From Acinetobacter tjernbergiae DSM 14971 = CIP 107465 (GTDB lineage: Bacteria; Pseudomonadota; Gammaproteobacteria; Pseudomonadales; Moraxellaceae): 64,000 nucleotides of DNA. Location: assembly GCF_000374425.1 (NCBI RefSeq), contig NZ_KB894370.1, positions 1 to 64,000 of the forward strand. Direction: 5' to 3'. The notes beneath the pieces were generated by a model, which worked only from the letters and a program-made list of their open reading frames with translations, was not told where the DNA came from and made no database searches. Below are positions 44,663-53,773 of the stretch, piece after piece (within the stretch, counting starts at the first letter, position 1; the number at the start of each line of letters is the position of its first letter). Both the position numbers and the translations under genes were made by a program.

Positions 44663-45405
44663 GACAACTGATGAATGATCTACGCACGCCGATAGGTCTT
44701 GCGAATCTTGGTCATAAGCTTTATCACAATGCCCAGTATTTAACAGCTGTGGTTGAGGTGAATGAGAAAGCGATGGCACGTTGGCTGCCTGCGGGGATGA
44801 AGTTAGTGAAACCTGCCAAAGCAGATTTATTTTGTGCCTATTTCCCAGAAAATGTGTATACCGAGGCTTACCATGAAGCAGGGTTATTTGTGCATATTCA
44901 GGTAGGTAACAAAACGGGTATTTTTTGTCCGTGGATGATTTTAGATGATGACCGCGCCATGATTATTGGACGTGAACTACTTGGTTATCCTAAGAAAATA
45001 GGGCAAATCCTTTGGGAAAATGATGGTACACGTATTGTCAGCCAAGCATCTCGCAGAGGTACGTTATTGATTGAAATGGAAGCTAAACTTGGAGAGGTTT
45101 TGCATGATGCACCGCCAATTTTAGGTTTGCCACATCGTAATATCACAGGTGGTTTAGGGCTAGGTTTACCTCGAGAAGTCCGATTTACCCCGAAAGAACA
45201 TCCTGTTGAAGTCCGTCGTGTAGAGATGAATTTACGCTTTACAGGTACAGTAAATGATCCTCTACATGAGATGGGCTTAGGTAAAGTTGTGGATGCACGC
45301 TTACATCGTGTGGATTTATCAGGTGGCTTAATTCCGCCAATTCAGATTCCTCGATTACGTACACCTTTGTTTTTACTGCGCCAATTTAATCCACGTGTTT
45401 TATAA
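44659..45405 (+). CDS. acetoacetate decarboxylase family protein (cytoplasmic)
   Basis: 248 residues, the usual ADC length, without a signal peptide. YLTAVVEVNEKAMARWLPAGMKLVKPAKADLFCAYFPENVYTEAYHEAGLFVHIQVGNKTGIFCPWMILDDDRAMIIGRELLGYPKKIGQILW contains the conserved E-x-x-G-Y/F-P-K-K region whose Lys forms the Schiff base in acetoacetate decarboxylase. Many paralogues act on larger keto acids. Translation is coupled to the SDR upstream by a 4-base overlap, and the next gene is 15 bases away. The exported ADC-fold protein at 36224 is its distant relative. Confidence 0.86.
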   Translation: MRQLMNDLRTPIGLANLGHKLYHNAQYLTAVVEVNEKAMARWLPAGMKLVKPAKADLFCAYFPENVYTEAYHEAGLFVHIQVGNKTGIFCPWMILDDDRAMIIGRELLGYPKKIGQILWENDGTRIVSQASRRGTLLIEMEAKLGEVLHDAPPILGLPHRNITGGLGLGLPREVRFTPKEHPVEVRRVEMNLRFTGTVNDPLHEMGLGKVVDARLHRVDLSGGLIPPIQIPRLRTPLFLLRQFNPRVL

Positions 45406-45420
45406 ACAGGGGATTTAGTG

Positions 45421-46284
45421 ATGAATATGCTTGTTGCTCCTCAGTCAGAAAAAGCAATCAAATGTAGACAAATTTCTGCATCAATTGATATTCCAGTAAG
45501 AGCCATGGACTTTACTTTTCCTGATGAGATTCCTGAATTTTGGTTTAATCATAATCCGCTACTTACCATGTTGTTGACTGCATTATCTAGTGCATTTCCA
45601 GATGGGGAGCGGCAATTCATTCACAGCGTACGAAACTATCAGCCAAAAATTAATGATCCTGTTTTGCTTAAGCAAGTTCGAGCTTTTATTGGTCAAGAAG
45701 CACATCATGGTAAAGAACATGATGTGCTCAATGCGGTCATGTTGAACAAAGGTTATCCCGTAGACCGAATTTATAAGCGCTTTAAAAAAATGAACCGCTT
45801 GATGCAGGAACAGTTTTCTCCAGCTCATCAACTGGCATGTACAGTTTGTATGGAACATCTCACGGCGATTTTAGCGGATTATTTTATTACGACTGCACCT
45901 AACGATTTGGCTTTATTTCATATCCATCTGAGAAAAATTTGGGCATGGCATGCCATTGAAGAAACTGAACATAAGGCAGTGGCATTTGATGTCTATCAAT
46001 CTTTAGTAAAGCGACCTTACTTTTTAAGGCTAGTAATGTTGGAGACCACGTTTTCTTTTGTACTGATCACTGGGCGTGGAACGATAGAACTTTTGCAATA
46101 TTCAGGTAAACACCATGATTTAAAAGGGCTTTATCAAGGAATGGTTTATTTGTTTGGACGAAAAGGTTTGGTCAGAAAAATTGGCAGGGCATATTTCGAT
46201 TTTTTCTCACTCGATTTTCACCCTTGGCAGCATGATAACCGCAGCAAGATGAACTTATTAAAATACCAGTATTTCAATGAATAA
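45421..46284 (+). CDS. predicted metal-dependent hydrolase (PF10118 type)
   Basis: 287 residues. It is rich in Glu/His clusters on predicted helices: PDGERQFIHSV (about 60), FIGQEAHHGKEHDVL (about 95), CMEHLTAILADYF (about 140) and HAIEETEHKAVAFDVY (about 178). This pattern marks the metal-dependent hydrolase family PF10118, which looks like a ferritin-type di-iron helical bundle. Its chemistry is poorly known, and an oxygenase-like activity is possible. The ATG at 45421 has AGGGG upstream; a GTG directly before it is less likely. It is the third gene of the 43.9-47.6 kb operon. Confidence 0.82.
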   Translation: MNMLVAPQSEKAIKCRQISASIDIPVRAMDFTFPDEIPEFWFNHNPLLTMLLTALSSAFPDGERQFIHSVRNYQPKINDPVLLKQVRAFIGQEAHHGKEHDVLNAVMLNKGYPVDRIYKRFKKMNRLMQEQFSPAHQLACTVCMEHLTAILADYFITTAPNDLALFHIHLRKIWAWHAIEETEHKAVAFDVYQSLVKRPYFLRLVMLETTFSFVLITGRGTIELLQYSGKHHDLKGLYQGMVYLFGRKGLVRKIGRAYFDFFSLDFHPWQHDNRSKMNLLKYQYFNE

Positions 46285-46344
46285 GGCTCTGAATTTAGAA
46301 CAGATCATCCAGTTTTTAATTATATTTATTTAGGAATTTATATC

Positions 46345-47574
46345 ATGGCAAAGCCTACATTCGCACACTCTCCATTACATCAACCTCTTCGTTTGGCATG
46401 TGGAATTAGTATTCCAAACCGAATCGCAAAATCGGCTATGAGTGAACAATTGGCAGATCGACATGGCTCACCAACAACAGACTTACAACAGCTCTATGCT
46501 GCGTGGGCAAAAGGTGGTACGGGATTGTTAATCACGGGTAATGTCATGATTGATCATCGTGCTTTTGTTGAGCCTAGAAATGTAGTGCTAGAAGATGCGC
46601 AGTTCTTACAGGCAAATAAGTTATGGGCTCAAGCTGCTCAAGCCAATGGCAGCAAGATTATTATGCAAATTAACCATCCTGGTCGTGTTGCCGTACTTCC
46701 CTTATTTAAAAAACCGATTGCACCTTCAGCAATAGGGTTAAATCTACCTGCGATGAATCTGATTCGTGTTCCGCGTGCGATGTCAGAAATTGAGATATTG
46801 GAACAAATTAAACGTTTTGCAACTACAGCAGCACTAGCGATACAGGCAGGCTTTGATGGCGTGCAGGTTCATGCTGCGCATGGTTATTTGTTATCACAGT
46901 TTTTATCGCCATTGGCAAATATCCGTACAGATCAATGGGGGGGAACGCCAGAGAATCGTCGTCGTATTCTAATTGAAACGGTTCGTGCTGTGCGTCAGGC
47001 GATTGGTCCAGATAAAATCTTAAGTGTAAAACTAAACGCTGCTGATTTCCAAAAAGGCGGATTGAGTCAGGAAGAGTCTTTGCAGGTTGCTTTGGTGTTA
47101 GAAGCTGAAGGAATTGATTTATTAGAAGTGTCTGGTGGTAATTACGAATCTCCAGCACAATTGGGATATGCGCCTGATCGTTCCGCTCAACGTGATGCTT
47201 ATTTTATTCATTATGCTACAGCATTACGTCAACACAGCAAATTACCACTGATGCTAACAGGTGGGCTACGTCATGTCGATTTTATGAACCAAATTGTGGC
47301 GAATGGTACAGTGGATTTAGTTGGATTGGCTCGCCCTTTTGCAATGCAACCTGATTTGGCAAAACAATTATTAGCCGGTCAATCTGTCGTAGAACCCGCA
47401 AAAATTCCTGCTATTGGATATAAGCCTGTGGATGCTTATTTACAATTAGCTTGGCATGCTGCTCAATTCCGTCGCATCAGCAGTGGTCAACAACCTAAAG
47501 TGATTAAAGGGCTAATTCGAACATTAGCTGCTTTTGGCCCAAGAATGAGTTTCAATATTTTGACACAGGACTAG
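46345..47574 (+). CDS. NADH:flavin oxidoreductase (old yellow enzyme family), second copy
   Basis: 409 residues with the same architecture as the protein at 33625: SIPNRIAKSAMSEQLADRHGSPT, KIIMQINHPGRVAVL, AGFDGVQVHAAHGYLLSQFLSPLANIRTDQWGGTPENRRRIL, and LPLMLTGGLRHVDFM. The FMN and His-x-x-His substrate sites are intact. The two copies are alike along their length and seem to be paralogues. The gene starts 60 bases after the metal-dependent hydrolase and closes the operon. A probable reaction is reduction of an alpha,beta-unsaturated ketone produced or consumed by the neighbouring SDR. Confidence 0.9.
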   Translation: MAKPTFAHSPLHQPLRLACGISIPNRIAKSAMSEQLADRHGSPTTDLQQLYAAWAKGGTGLLITGNVMIDHRAFVEPRNVVLEDAQFLQANKLWAQAAQANGSKIIMQINHPGRVAVLPLFKKPIAPSAIGLNLPAMNLIRVPRAMSEIEILEQIKRFATTAALAIQAGFDGVQVHAAHGYLLSQFLSPLANIRTDQWGGTPENRRRILIETVRAVRQAIGPDKILSVKLNAADFQKGGLSQEESLQVALVLEAEGIDLLEVSGGNYESPAQLGYAPDRSAQRDAYFIHYATALRQHSKLPLMLTGGLRHVDFMNQIVANGTVDLVGLARPFAMQPDLAKQLLAGQSVVEPAKIPAIGYKPVDAYLQLAWHAAQFRRISSGQQPKVIKGLIRTLAAFGPRMSFNILTQD

Positions 47575-47606
47575 GGGGCAGTTTTTACTATACAAGGATT
47601 TTTATC

Positions 47607-47669
47607 ATGAAGCGTTTAATCAAACAAAGTCATCGCATTGTTCCTCGATGTCCAATATGTGATTTATGA
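47607..47669 (+). CDS. possible 20-codon small ORF
   Basis: ATG with AAGGA about nine bases upstream (CAAGGATTTTTATC). It encodes MKRLIKQSHRIVPRCPICDL and stops. The CPIC pair and basic N-terminus are noticeable, but 20 codons can occur by chance. It may be a small protein or the stump of a decayed gene following the flavin oxidoreductase. The remaining spacer to the TonB receptor holds no recognisable gene. Confidence 0.2.
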   Translation: MKRLIKQSHRIVPRCPICDL

Positions 47670-47873
47670 TGACTCAATGGCTATGTAAATGCTTACTTTA
47701 ATTAACTCGATTACGCCAGTACTAGAGCGTTGGTTCTGTCAGACATTATTCAGATAACGTTTAAAAAAATCGCAGATATATTATGGAAAAGCTTGTTCAA
47801 TCATAGATAATTGTGAATACTCATGCCCGAAAATTCGGACTATAAGATTATCTTTTGGGGTTAGGCAATTACT

Positions 47874-50051
47874 GTGAAAACATATCCATTTACATTTTCT
47901 CGTTTACATAAAGCGTTACTAGCGGTTGGTTCATTTTCATGCCTAGGGCTAAGCTCAGTATTGGTACATGCTGAAGATGAAAATAAGGTATCCCGATTAG
48001 AAACAATCACAGTAAACGCCCAAGCAGCAGAAAGCGTATATTTTCAACCAAAGGTGAATTTATCTGGTTTTACTCAACAAAATATTGCTGAGATTCCTGC
48101 ATCTATTCATGCAGTTACGGCTGAGCGAATTGCTGATCAACATGCGAAAACCTTAACGGATGTTGTAAAAAATGATGCTGCGGTAGGTGATGGTTACGCC
48201 CCAATTGGCTATTACTCAAACTTTATGATGCGTGGTTTCGCGCTGAACCTTGGCTCAAGCTACTTGCTCAATGGTAACTTACTTCGCGGTGAGCAAAATG
48301 TCGCGCTTGAAAACAAAGAACAAGTCGAGATTTTAAAGGGTATGAGTGCCATTCAAAGTGGCATGTCGACACCTGCGGGTGTGGTTAATTATGTAAGCAA
48401 ACGTCCTAAAGACATCCGTTCAATGACCGTTGATGCAGATAGTCATGGCGGTAATCGTATCGCAGCGGACTTGGGTGGATTTTTAGGAACTGAGCAACAA
48501 TTTGGTTATCGAATGAATTTGGCGCATGAGGAAATCCATCCGCATGTAGAACATGCCAATGGTAAACGCTTATTTGGCTCTTTGGCTTTAGATTGGAACA
48601 TTTCCGATCGTTCAAAACTAGAATTTGATATTGAATCACAGCGTCAACGTCAGCGTTCAGTACCAGGTTATCAATTACTTGATGGTAAAACAGTACCCAC
48701 TGACGTGGAGTGGGATCGTTTACTTGGCTATCAAAGTTGGAGCCAACCTGTCATCAATCAAAGTCTAAATACGGGCTTAAAATATAATTACCAAATCAAT
48801 AAAGATTGGTCAGCAAATCTAAGTGCTTCACAAAGCCGTGTTGTGGTAGATGATTATTCAGCATTCCCGTGGGGCTGTTATAGCAACGTGTGTCAGATTA
48901 CTGGTTTAGGCAATACTTTTGACCAAAATGGTAACTATGATATTTATGATTTCCGTAGTCCTGATGACAGTTATTTGACCAATCAATTTAAAGCAGGATT
49001 AAATGGTCAATTCAGTACTGGCACATGGCAACATAAACTGAGTTTAGAGTTATCACAGACTTATAAACGACATGCACAATATGATGCGATTAATAAACCA
49101 GTGGGCACAGGAAATATTTATACTGACACTGTGAACTATGATCCGTCTGGCGCGACTTTGGGCAATCACTATAAATCTTTAAATGGTCAACAGACTGCAT
49201 TGAATTTACTTGATCAGATTGACTTCAATAATACTTGGTCTGCTGTAGTAGGCGGTAAATTATTGCATTTGAATGAAAGTGCCTATGATGCAAATGCGAA
49301 TAACATCCGAGATACCAACTTTAATCGCTTCTTGCCTCAATTTGCTGTGATGTATCAGCCTTGGGAACAGACCCATGTTTATGCATCTTATGCCAAAGGC
49401 TTAAGTGACGGCGCACAAGCACCGTGGTTTGCAAACAATCCTTTTGTGACATTAGTACCTAAGCATTCAGCTCAGTCTGAGTTAGGGATTAAACAGCAAT
49501 GGCGATCTTTACTTTTTACTGCGGCATTGTTTGATTTAAAACAAGACAATCAATATACCAATACTTCAAATGATTTTGTGGTGGATGGTCAACAACATAA
49601 CCTCGGCTTAGAACTTGGTCTACAAGGGCGTATTGGTCAAGACCTAGATCTGACATCGAGTTTGGCACTGACCCGTTCACGCTTACAAGATATACAATCA
49701 TCTGAATATCAGGGTCATCAAACTCAAAATGTACCAACTGTACGTTTGGCAAGTTATATCTCATACCAAGTACCGCAAGTAGATGGATTACGGTTATTGG
49801 CAGGTATGCAATACAGTAGCAGTAAATATGCAAATAAATTAGCTACAGTGAAAGTACCTAGCTATACCTTGTTTAACGTGGGTTCAGCCTATAATTTCCG
49901 TGCTTATGGCTATGAAAATACACTGAGATTTAATGTTGATAATGTGTTTAATAAAAAATATTGGCGAGATGTAGGTAGCTTCTTCGGTGATGATTATTTA
50001 TTTCTTGGTACACCACGTACAGCACAATTGTCTTGGACTGTGAATTTTTAA
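47874..50051 (+). CDS. TonB-dependent siderophore-type receptor
   Basis: 725 residues beginning with GTG. A signal peptide (LLAVGSFSCLGLSSVLVHA-EDE) is followed by RLETITVNAQ, a plug domain (FTQQNIAEIPASIHAVTAERIADQHAKTLTDVVKNDAAVGDGY, FMMRGFALNLGSSYLLNG, QVEILKGMSAIQSGMSTPAGVVNYVSKRPKD) and a 22-strand-type barrel ending ...TAQLSWTVNF with the required terminal Phe. This is the FhuA/FpvA-like siderophore-receptor branch. The ligand is unknown. No convincing Fur box could be established upstream. It directly follows the catabolic operon by about 300 bp and has no adjacent TonB or transport gene. Confidence 0.9.
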   Translation: MKTYPFTFSRLHKALLAVGSFSCLGLSSVLVHAEDENKVSRLETITVNAQAAESVYFQPKVNLSGFTQQNIAEIPASIHAVTAERIADQHAKTLTDVVKNDAAVGDGYAPIGYYSNFMMRGFALNLGSSYLLNGNLLRGEQNVALENKEQVEILKGMSAIQSGMSTPAGVVNYVSKRPKDIRSMTVDADSHGGNRIAADLGGFLGTEQQFGYRMNLAHEEIHPHVEHANGKRLFGSLALDWNISDRSKLEFDIESQRQRQRSVPGYQLLDGKTVPTDVEWDRLLGYQSWSQPVINQSLNTGLKYNYQINKDWSANLSASQSRVVVDDYSAFPWGCYSNVCQITGLGNTFDQNGNYDIYDFRSPDDSYLTNQFKAGLNGQFSTGTWQHKLSLELSQTYKRHAQYDAINKPVGTGNIYTDTVNYDPSGATLGNHYKSLNGQQTALNLLDQIDFNNTWSAVVGGKLLHLNESAYDANANNIRDTNFNRFLPQFAVMYQPWEQTHVYASYAKGLSDGAQAPWFANNPFVTLVPKHSAQSELGIKQQWRSLLFTAALFDLKQDNQYTNTSNDFVVDGQQHNLGLELGLQGRIGQDLDLTSSLALTRSRLQDIQSSEYQGHQTQNVPTVRLASYISYQVPQVDGLRLLAGMQYSSSKYANKLATVKVPSYTLFNVGSAYNFRAYGYENTLRFNVDNVFNKKYWRDVGSFFGDDYLFLGTPRTAQLSWTVNF

Positions 50052-50064
50052 ATAAAAGACTTGG

Positions 50065-50114
50065 AGTGTAAAAATTAACGGTTTAAGTTGACTTAGGCTG
50101 TTAGTTTTTACACT
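50065..50114. terminator. long hairpin after the TonB receptor gene
   Basis: AGTGTAAAAA (50065-50074) pairs with 50105-50114, and the pairing extends inward by about five more pairs (TTAAC/GTTAG with one wobble). It sits 13 bases after the stop. There is no distinct plus-strand T-run, so terminator function is likely but not certain. Confidence 0.5.
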
Positions 50115-50246
50115 AAAATAAAGTTCATAAAGCTACACATCATTTAAAAAATAGCAATGCTAAAATTATTTTGCTCAAAGCTAAAAATTTCAATCTGATT
50201 AAAGAAATTCTAATCCATCTATAATTTAAAAAGAGTGTATTTAAAA

Positions 50247-50699
50247 ATGAATAAAATTCTATTAGGTGTATGCATCGGTTTAAGCACTTTTTATACAATC
50301 GATTCAGCTTATGCAATAGATGCAAAATATAGAGTAAAACTAGAACATTCTGGTTGTACTCAAGTCTCAGAGCTGCAAGGTTGCGATGTAAATAAAACGA
50401 AGGCTGATAATGCAAAAGCAGGATTTGGAGCATCTACATCCACTCATTTTAATACTTATGCTGGTGAATGGATCGCAAAGAACTCAAATACAGGACAAAC
50501 CATAGCAACTATTCGAGTAGATCGTAACGAAAATGTTTGGATTAATGGGCAAAAAGCCAAAGCAAAAAGAAGTGATGGTGGATTAATTTTTAAAAAAGGC
50601 TTGATCACCTATAAATTAGAAGGTGATCCAACTCAACAAAACCAAAGTTCTTGGAATGATTCAGATGCCAAAACAACAGGGCCAATTCTTAAAAAATAA
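50247..50699 (+). CDS. small exported hypothetical protein
   Basis: 150 residues from the ATG at 50247; a GTG four codons earlier is also open. A clear signal peptide (MNKILLGVCIGLSTFYTIDSAYA-ID) predicts periplasmic export. The mature protein is basic and Asn/Lys-rich. It has two Cys eleven residues apart near its start (SGCTQVSELQGC) that could form a disulfide, then a compact beta-like segment (TIATIRVDRNENVWINGQKAKAKRSDGGLIFKKGLITYKLEG). The tail is polar and disordered-looking. I do not recognise the family. It has no clear link to the neighbouring receptor or methionine genes. Confidence 0.65.
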   Translation: MNKILLGVCIGLSTFYTIDSAYAIDAKYRVKLEHSGCTQVSELQGCDVNKTKADNAKAGFGASTSTHFNTYAGEWIAKNSNTGQTIATIRVDRNENVWINGQKAKAKRSDGGLIFKKGLITYKLEGDPTQQNQSSWNDSDAKTTGPILKK

Positions 50700-50978
50700 T
50701 TATATTTATCTAACGGAAAAGCCTTTTGCAGCATAACTAAATTTTCTTTTAAATATTGATTTTAAACAATTTATTCTATATTTTTCTGATTTAATTTATA
50801 AAAAATGATTTAAGTTGTTTTCTATCTTTTATTCCTGATGAAATTAACATAATTTCAGAACATGAATTTTACTCATCTTGAGGTTAGATTAAATCATTTT
50901 TATTCATCTAATGATTGCGGTATAAATCACTTATAGAGAAATTTAGATTTTATTGCAAAAATTAGGATACCAATCATC

Positions 50979-51971
50979 ATGAGTACAGAGTTTGCATGTT
51001 CAATTAAACGCATTCGTTTTGATGAAAACTATCAACCAGCAGATAGCACACGTTTAACGACCAATTTTGCCAACTTGGCGCGTGGTGAAAGCCGTGAGCA
51101 GAACCTACGCAATACGCTTCGAATGATTAATAATCGTTTCAATGCTTTAGCACAAACAGATAACCCAAATGGTGATCGCTATTCACTTGAAATTGATATT
51201 ATTTCTGCGGATTTAGATATTGAAGGTAATGGTAAAGCATTCCCAATCATTGAAATGCTAAAAAGCACGATTACCGATCACCATACCAATCAACGTATTG
51301 AAGGCATGATTGGCAATAGCTTCTCATCTTATGTGCGTGACTACGATTTTAGCGTGGTGCTAAAAGAACATAATAAAGAGAACTCAACTTCGTATGCGCC
51401 TGAAGGTTTCGGTGATTTGCACGGGAAGCTTTATCAATATTTAGTGAATTCAGATACGTTTAAGGCTGAATTTAATCAACAACCTGTCATTTGTTTGAGT
51501 GTTTCAACGGCGAGGACCTATCACCGTACTGTCAATGAACATCCTGTTTTAGGTGTTGAGTATAAACAAGATGCATACTCACGCACCGATGAATATTTCC
51601 ACAAAATGGGCTTACAGGTTCGCTTCTTCATGCCGAAAGGTAGCGTTGCACCTTTAGCATTCTATTTTGCGGGTGATTTATTACGCGATTACACTGACTT
51701 CGAGCTGATCAGTGCGATTAGTACCATGGAAACTTTCCAAAAGATCTACCGTCCTGAAATTTACAATGCAAACTCATCAGCGGCGCAAGTCTATCAAGCA
51801 AGCCTAGAATACCCAGATTATTCATTGACACGAATCATCTATGACCGTGTTGAACGTGGTCAGCTTGCGGTAAAACAAGGTAAATGGACGGAAGAAAACT
51901 TTATCAAGCCTTATCAAAACATCCTTGAGCAATGGGCTGCGAATTACACCGTAGACAGTAACGCTGCTTAA
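50979..51971 (+). CDS. mesX: MesX (DUF1852), partner of the folate-independent methionine synthase
   Basis: 330 residues matching DUF1852: CSIKRIRFDENYQPADSTRLTTNFANLARGESREQNLRNTLRMINNRFN at the start, SVSTARTYHRTVNEHPVLGVEY and YFHKMGLQVRFFMPKGSVAPLAFYFAGDLLRDYTDFELISAISTMETFQKIYRPEIYNANS. From established work on folate-independent methionine synthases, DUF1852 (MesX) is needed with MesD for methionine formation in Acinetobacter. Its chemistry and the methyl donor are not settled. mesD follows after 36 bases, so the two form an operon. No known SAM riboswitch fold was recognised in the 279-bp upstream spacer. Confidence 0.9.
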   Translation: MSTEFACSIKRIRFDENYQPADSTRLTTNFANLARGESREQNLRNTLRMINNRFNALAQTDNPNGDRYSLEIDIISADLDIEGNGKAFPIIEMLKSTITDHHTNQRIEGMIGNSFSSYVRDYDFSVVLKEHNKENSTSYAPEGFGDLHGKLYQYLVNSDTFKAEFNQQPVICLSVSTARTYHRTVNEHPVLGVEYKQDAYSRTDEYFHKMGLQVRFFMPKGSVAPLAFYFAGDLLRDYTDFELISAISTMETFQKIYRPEIYNANSSAAQVYQASLEYPDYSLTRIIYDRVERGQLAVKQGKWTEENFIKPYQNILEQWAANYTVDSNAA

Positions 51972-52007
51972 TTTATCTGAAACAGAATATAGAAATAGAG
52001 ATTTAAA

Positions 52008-53036
52008 ATGGCAATTTTATTACCGACATCAACGGCTGGCAGCTTACCGAAACCGTCTTGGCTTGCTGAGCCTGAAAAACTTTGGTCACCTTGGAAACTT
52101 GAAGGTGAGGCATTGCTCGAAGCGAAGCAAGATGCTTTACGCTTGTCACTGCAGGAACAACTGCATGCAGGCATTGATATTGTCAGCGATGGCGAGCAAA
52201 CCCGCCAGCATTTTGTGACCACGTTCATTGAGCATCTGGATGGCGTTGATTTTGAGAAACGCGAAACGGTGCGTATCCGTAATCGTTATGATGCAAGTGT
52301 TCCATCTGTAGTGGGCGCAGTATCTCGTCAAAAGCCTGTTTTTGTTGAAGATGCCAAGTTTTTACGCAGCCAAACCACTCAGCCGATTAAATGGGCGTTG
52401 CCTGGCCCAATGACCATGATTGATACATTGTATGATGGTCACTATAAAAGCCGTGAGAAACTGGCTTGGGAATTTGCCAAAATTTTGAACCAAGAAGCAC
52501 TTGAATTAGAAGCTGCGGGTGTCGACATCATTCAGTTTGATGAGCCTGCATTTAATGTGTTCTTTGATGAGGTAAATGATTGGGGTGTTGCCACTTTAGA
52601 AAGAGCGCTTGAAGGTCTTAAATGTGAGACTGCGGTTCATATTTGCTATGGCTATGGCATCAAAGCCAATACCGATTGGAAAAAGACTTTGGGTTCAGAG
52701 TGGCGTCAATACGAAGAAGCTTTTCCTAAGCTACAAAAATCTAAGCTCGATATCATCTCACTCGAATGCCAAAACTCTCGTGTGCCAATGGATCTAATTG
52801 AACTGATTCGCGGTAAAAAAGTCATGGTTGGTGCGATTGATGTGGCAACCAATACGATTGAAACACCCGAAGAAGTCGCGGATACGCTACGCAAAGCACT
52901 TCAGTTTGTTGATGCAGATAAACTTTATCCTTCGACTAACTGTGGTATGGCACCTTTGGCTAGAGAAGTGGCAAGAGGCAAATTGAATGCTTTAAGTGCA
53001 GGTGCAGAAATTGTTCGAAAAGAACTTTCTGCCTAG
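52008..53036 (+). CDS. mesD: MesD-type methionine synthase (MetE C-terminal-domain homologue)
   Basis: 342 residues, equal to the catalytic C-terminal half of cobalamin-independent MetE and lacking the folate-binding N-terminal half. LPTSTAGSLPKPSWL, DIVSDGEQTRQHFVT, ALPGPMTMIDTLYDGHYKSREKLAWEFAKILNQEALELEAAGVDIIQFDEPAFN, VHICYGYG and STNCGMAPLAREVARGKL include the zinc-binding His/Cys/Glu/Cys positions of MetE. Paired with mesX, this is the MesD system that methylates homocysteine without methyl-tetrahydrofolate. The proximity of a flavin reductase gene is consistent with a redox or oxygen requirement. Confidence 0.9.
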   Translation: MAILLPTSTAGSLPKPSWLAEPEKLWSPWKLEGEALLEAKQDALRLSLQEQLHAGIDIVSDGEQTRQHFVTTFIEHLDGVDFEKRETVRIRNRYDASVPSVVGAVSRQKPVFVEDAKFLRSQTTQPIKWALPGPMTMIDTLYDGHYKSREKLAWEFAKILNQEALELEAAGVDIIQFDEPAFNVFFDEVNDWGVATLERALEGLKCETAVHICYGYGIKANTDWKKTLGSEWRQYEEAFPKLQKSKLDIISLECQNSRVPMDLIELIRGKKVMVGAIDVATNTIETPEEVADTLRKALQFVDADKLYPSTNCGMAPLAREVARGKLNALSAGAEIVRKELSA

Positions 53037-53038
53037 TA

Positions 53039-53121
53039 CTGACTCAGCGATATAATGATATGTAAAGGGTATTCGTTTGGTTTAACTAAAATGCCTGATC
53101 AAACGAGTCACCCTTAGTCAG
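53039..53121 (+). other. compound hairpin between mesD and the flavin reductase gene
   Basis: Nested complementary arms: CTGACT (53039-53044) with AGTCAG (53116-53121), AAGGGT (53065-53070) with ACCCTT (53110-53115), and CGTTTG (53074-53079) with CAAACG (53100-53105). The right arms are contiguous; the left has a 20-base insertion. It begins three bases after the mesD stop. It could be an inefficient terminator or a regulatory structure for the next gene. Confidence 0.45.
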
Positions 53122-53233
53122 ATTTAGAGCAAGTATCAGTTCTACTCAGAACTCATTTAGATGATGTGCCAATGTCGCGATCGAGTGGTAGAGCGAAATC
53201 TAAAGAAAATCTAAGGTTCAATTTAGGAATAAA

Positions 53234-53728
53234 ATGATGATTGAAGCAACAGACTTTAGAAATGCAATGTCTTTATTGACTAGTGCAGTGAATGTAGTGA
53301 CGACTTCAGGGGCTTCTGGTCGTCATGGATTTACTGCATCTGCGGTGTGTAGCGTCACTGATACACCGCCGACATTATTGGTCTGTATGAACAAAACCTC
53401 TCGGTCACATGCACATTTTATAGAAAATGAAATTTTAACCGTAAATGTTTTAGGCGCACATCATCAGCATATTTCCAACGTATTTTCATCCAAGATGAGT
53501 TCAGAAGAACGCTTTAAATATGGAACTTGGACAGAATTAGAAACAGGTGCGCCTGTTTTAGATGATGCTCTGGTGAGTTTTGATTGTCAGATTGAACAAA
53601 TTCAAGAAGTTGGAACACATACAATTTTTATTTGTCGTACTGTAGCGATTCAACAAGGTCAAAATGAACATAGTTTGGTTTATTTCAATCGTGCTTATCA
53701 TCATGTCGGCGAAGCAGAAATCGCGTAA
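53234..53728 (+). CDS. flavin reductase family protein (FMN-binding split barrel)
   Basis: 164 residues. FRNAMSLLTSAVNVVTTSGASGRHGFTASAVCSVTDTPPTLLVCMNKTSRSHAHFIENEILTVNVLGAHHQHISNVFSSK is the flavin-binding core of NAD(P)H:flavin reductases, such as the small components of two-component monooxygenases. The C-terminus has the characteristic HSLVYFNRAYHHVG. It supplies reduced FMN or FAD to another enzyme, or is a flavoprotein itself. The only nearby oxygen-linked system is MesX/MesD, 198 bp upstream on the same strand, so it may be their reductant source. This functional link is inferred from position. Confidence 0.85.
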   Translation: MMIEATDFRNAMSLLTSAVNVVTTSGASGRHGFTASAVCSVTDTPPTLLVCMNKTSRSHAHFIENEILTVNVLGAHHQHISNVFSSKMSSEERFKYGTWTELETGAPVLDDALVSFDCQIEQIQEVGTHTIFICRTVAIQQGQNEHSLVYFNRAYHHVGEAEIA

Positions 53729-53773
53729 AGTAACTTTGTATTTAATATTAACTCTCAAGTAAGTAAGTATGTC

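Noticed and set aside
47575..47873. Fur box upstream of the TonB-dependent receptor
   Set aside because: The best candidate (starting GATAAT near 47806) matches only about half of the 19-bp consensus, which is not enough.
50700..50978. SAM or methionine riboswitch upstream of mesX
   Set aside because: The spacer is AT-rich and shows none of the conserved SAM-I/II/IV core elements that I could recognise.
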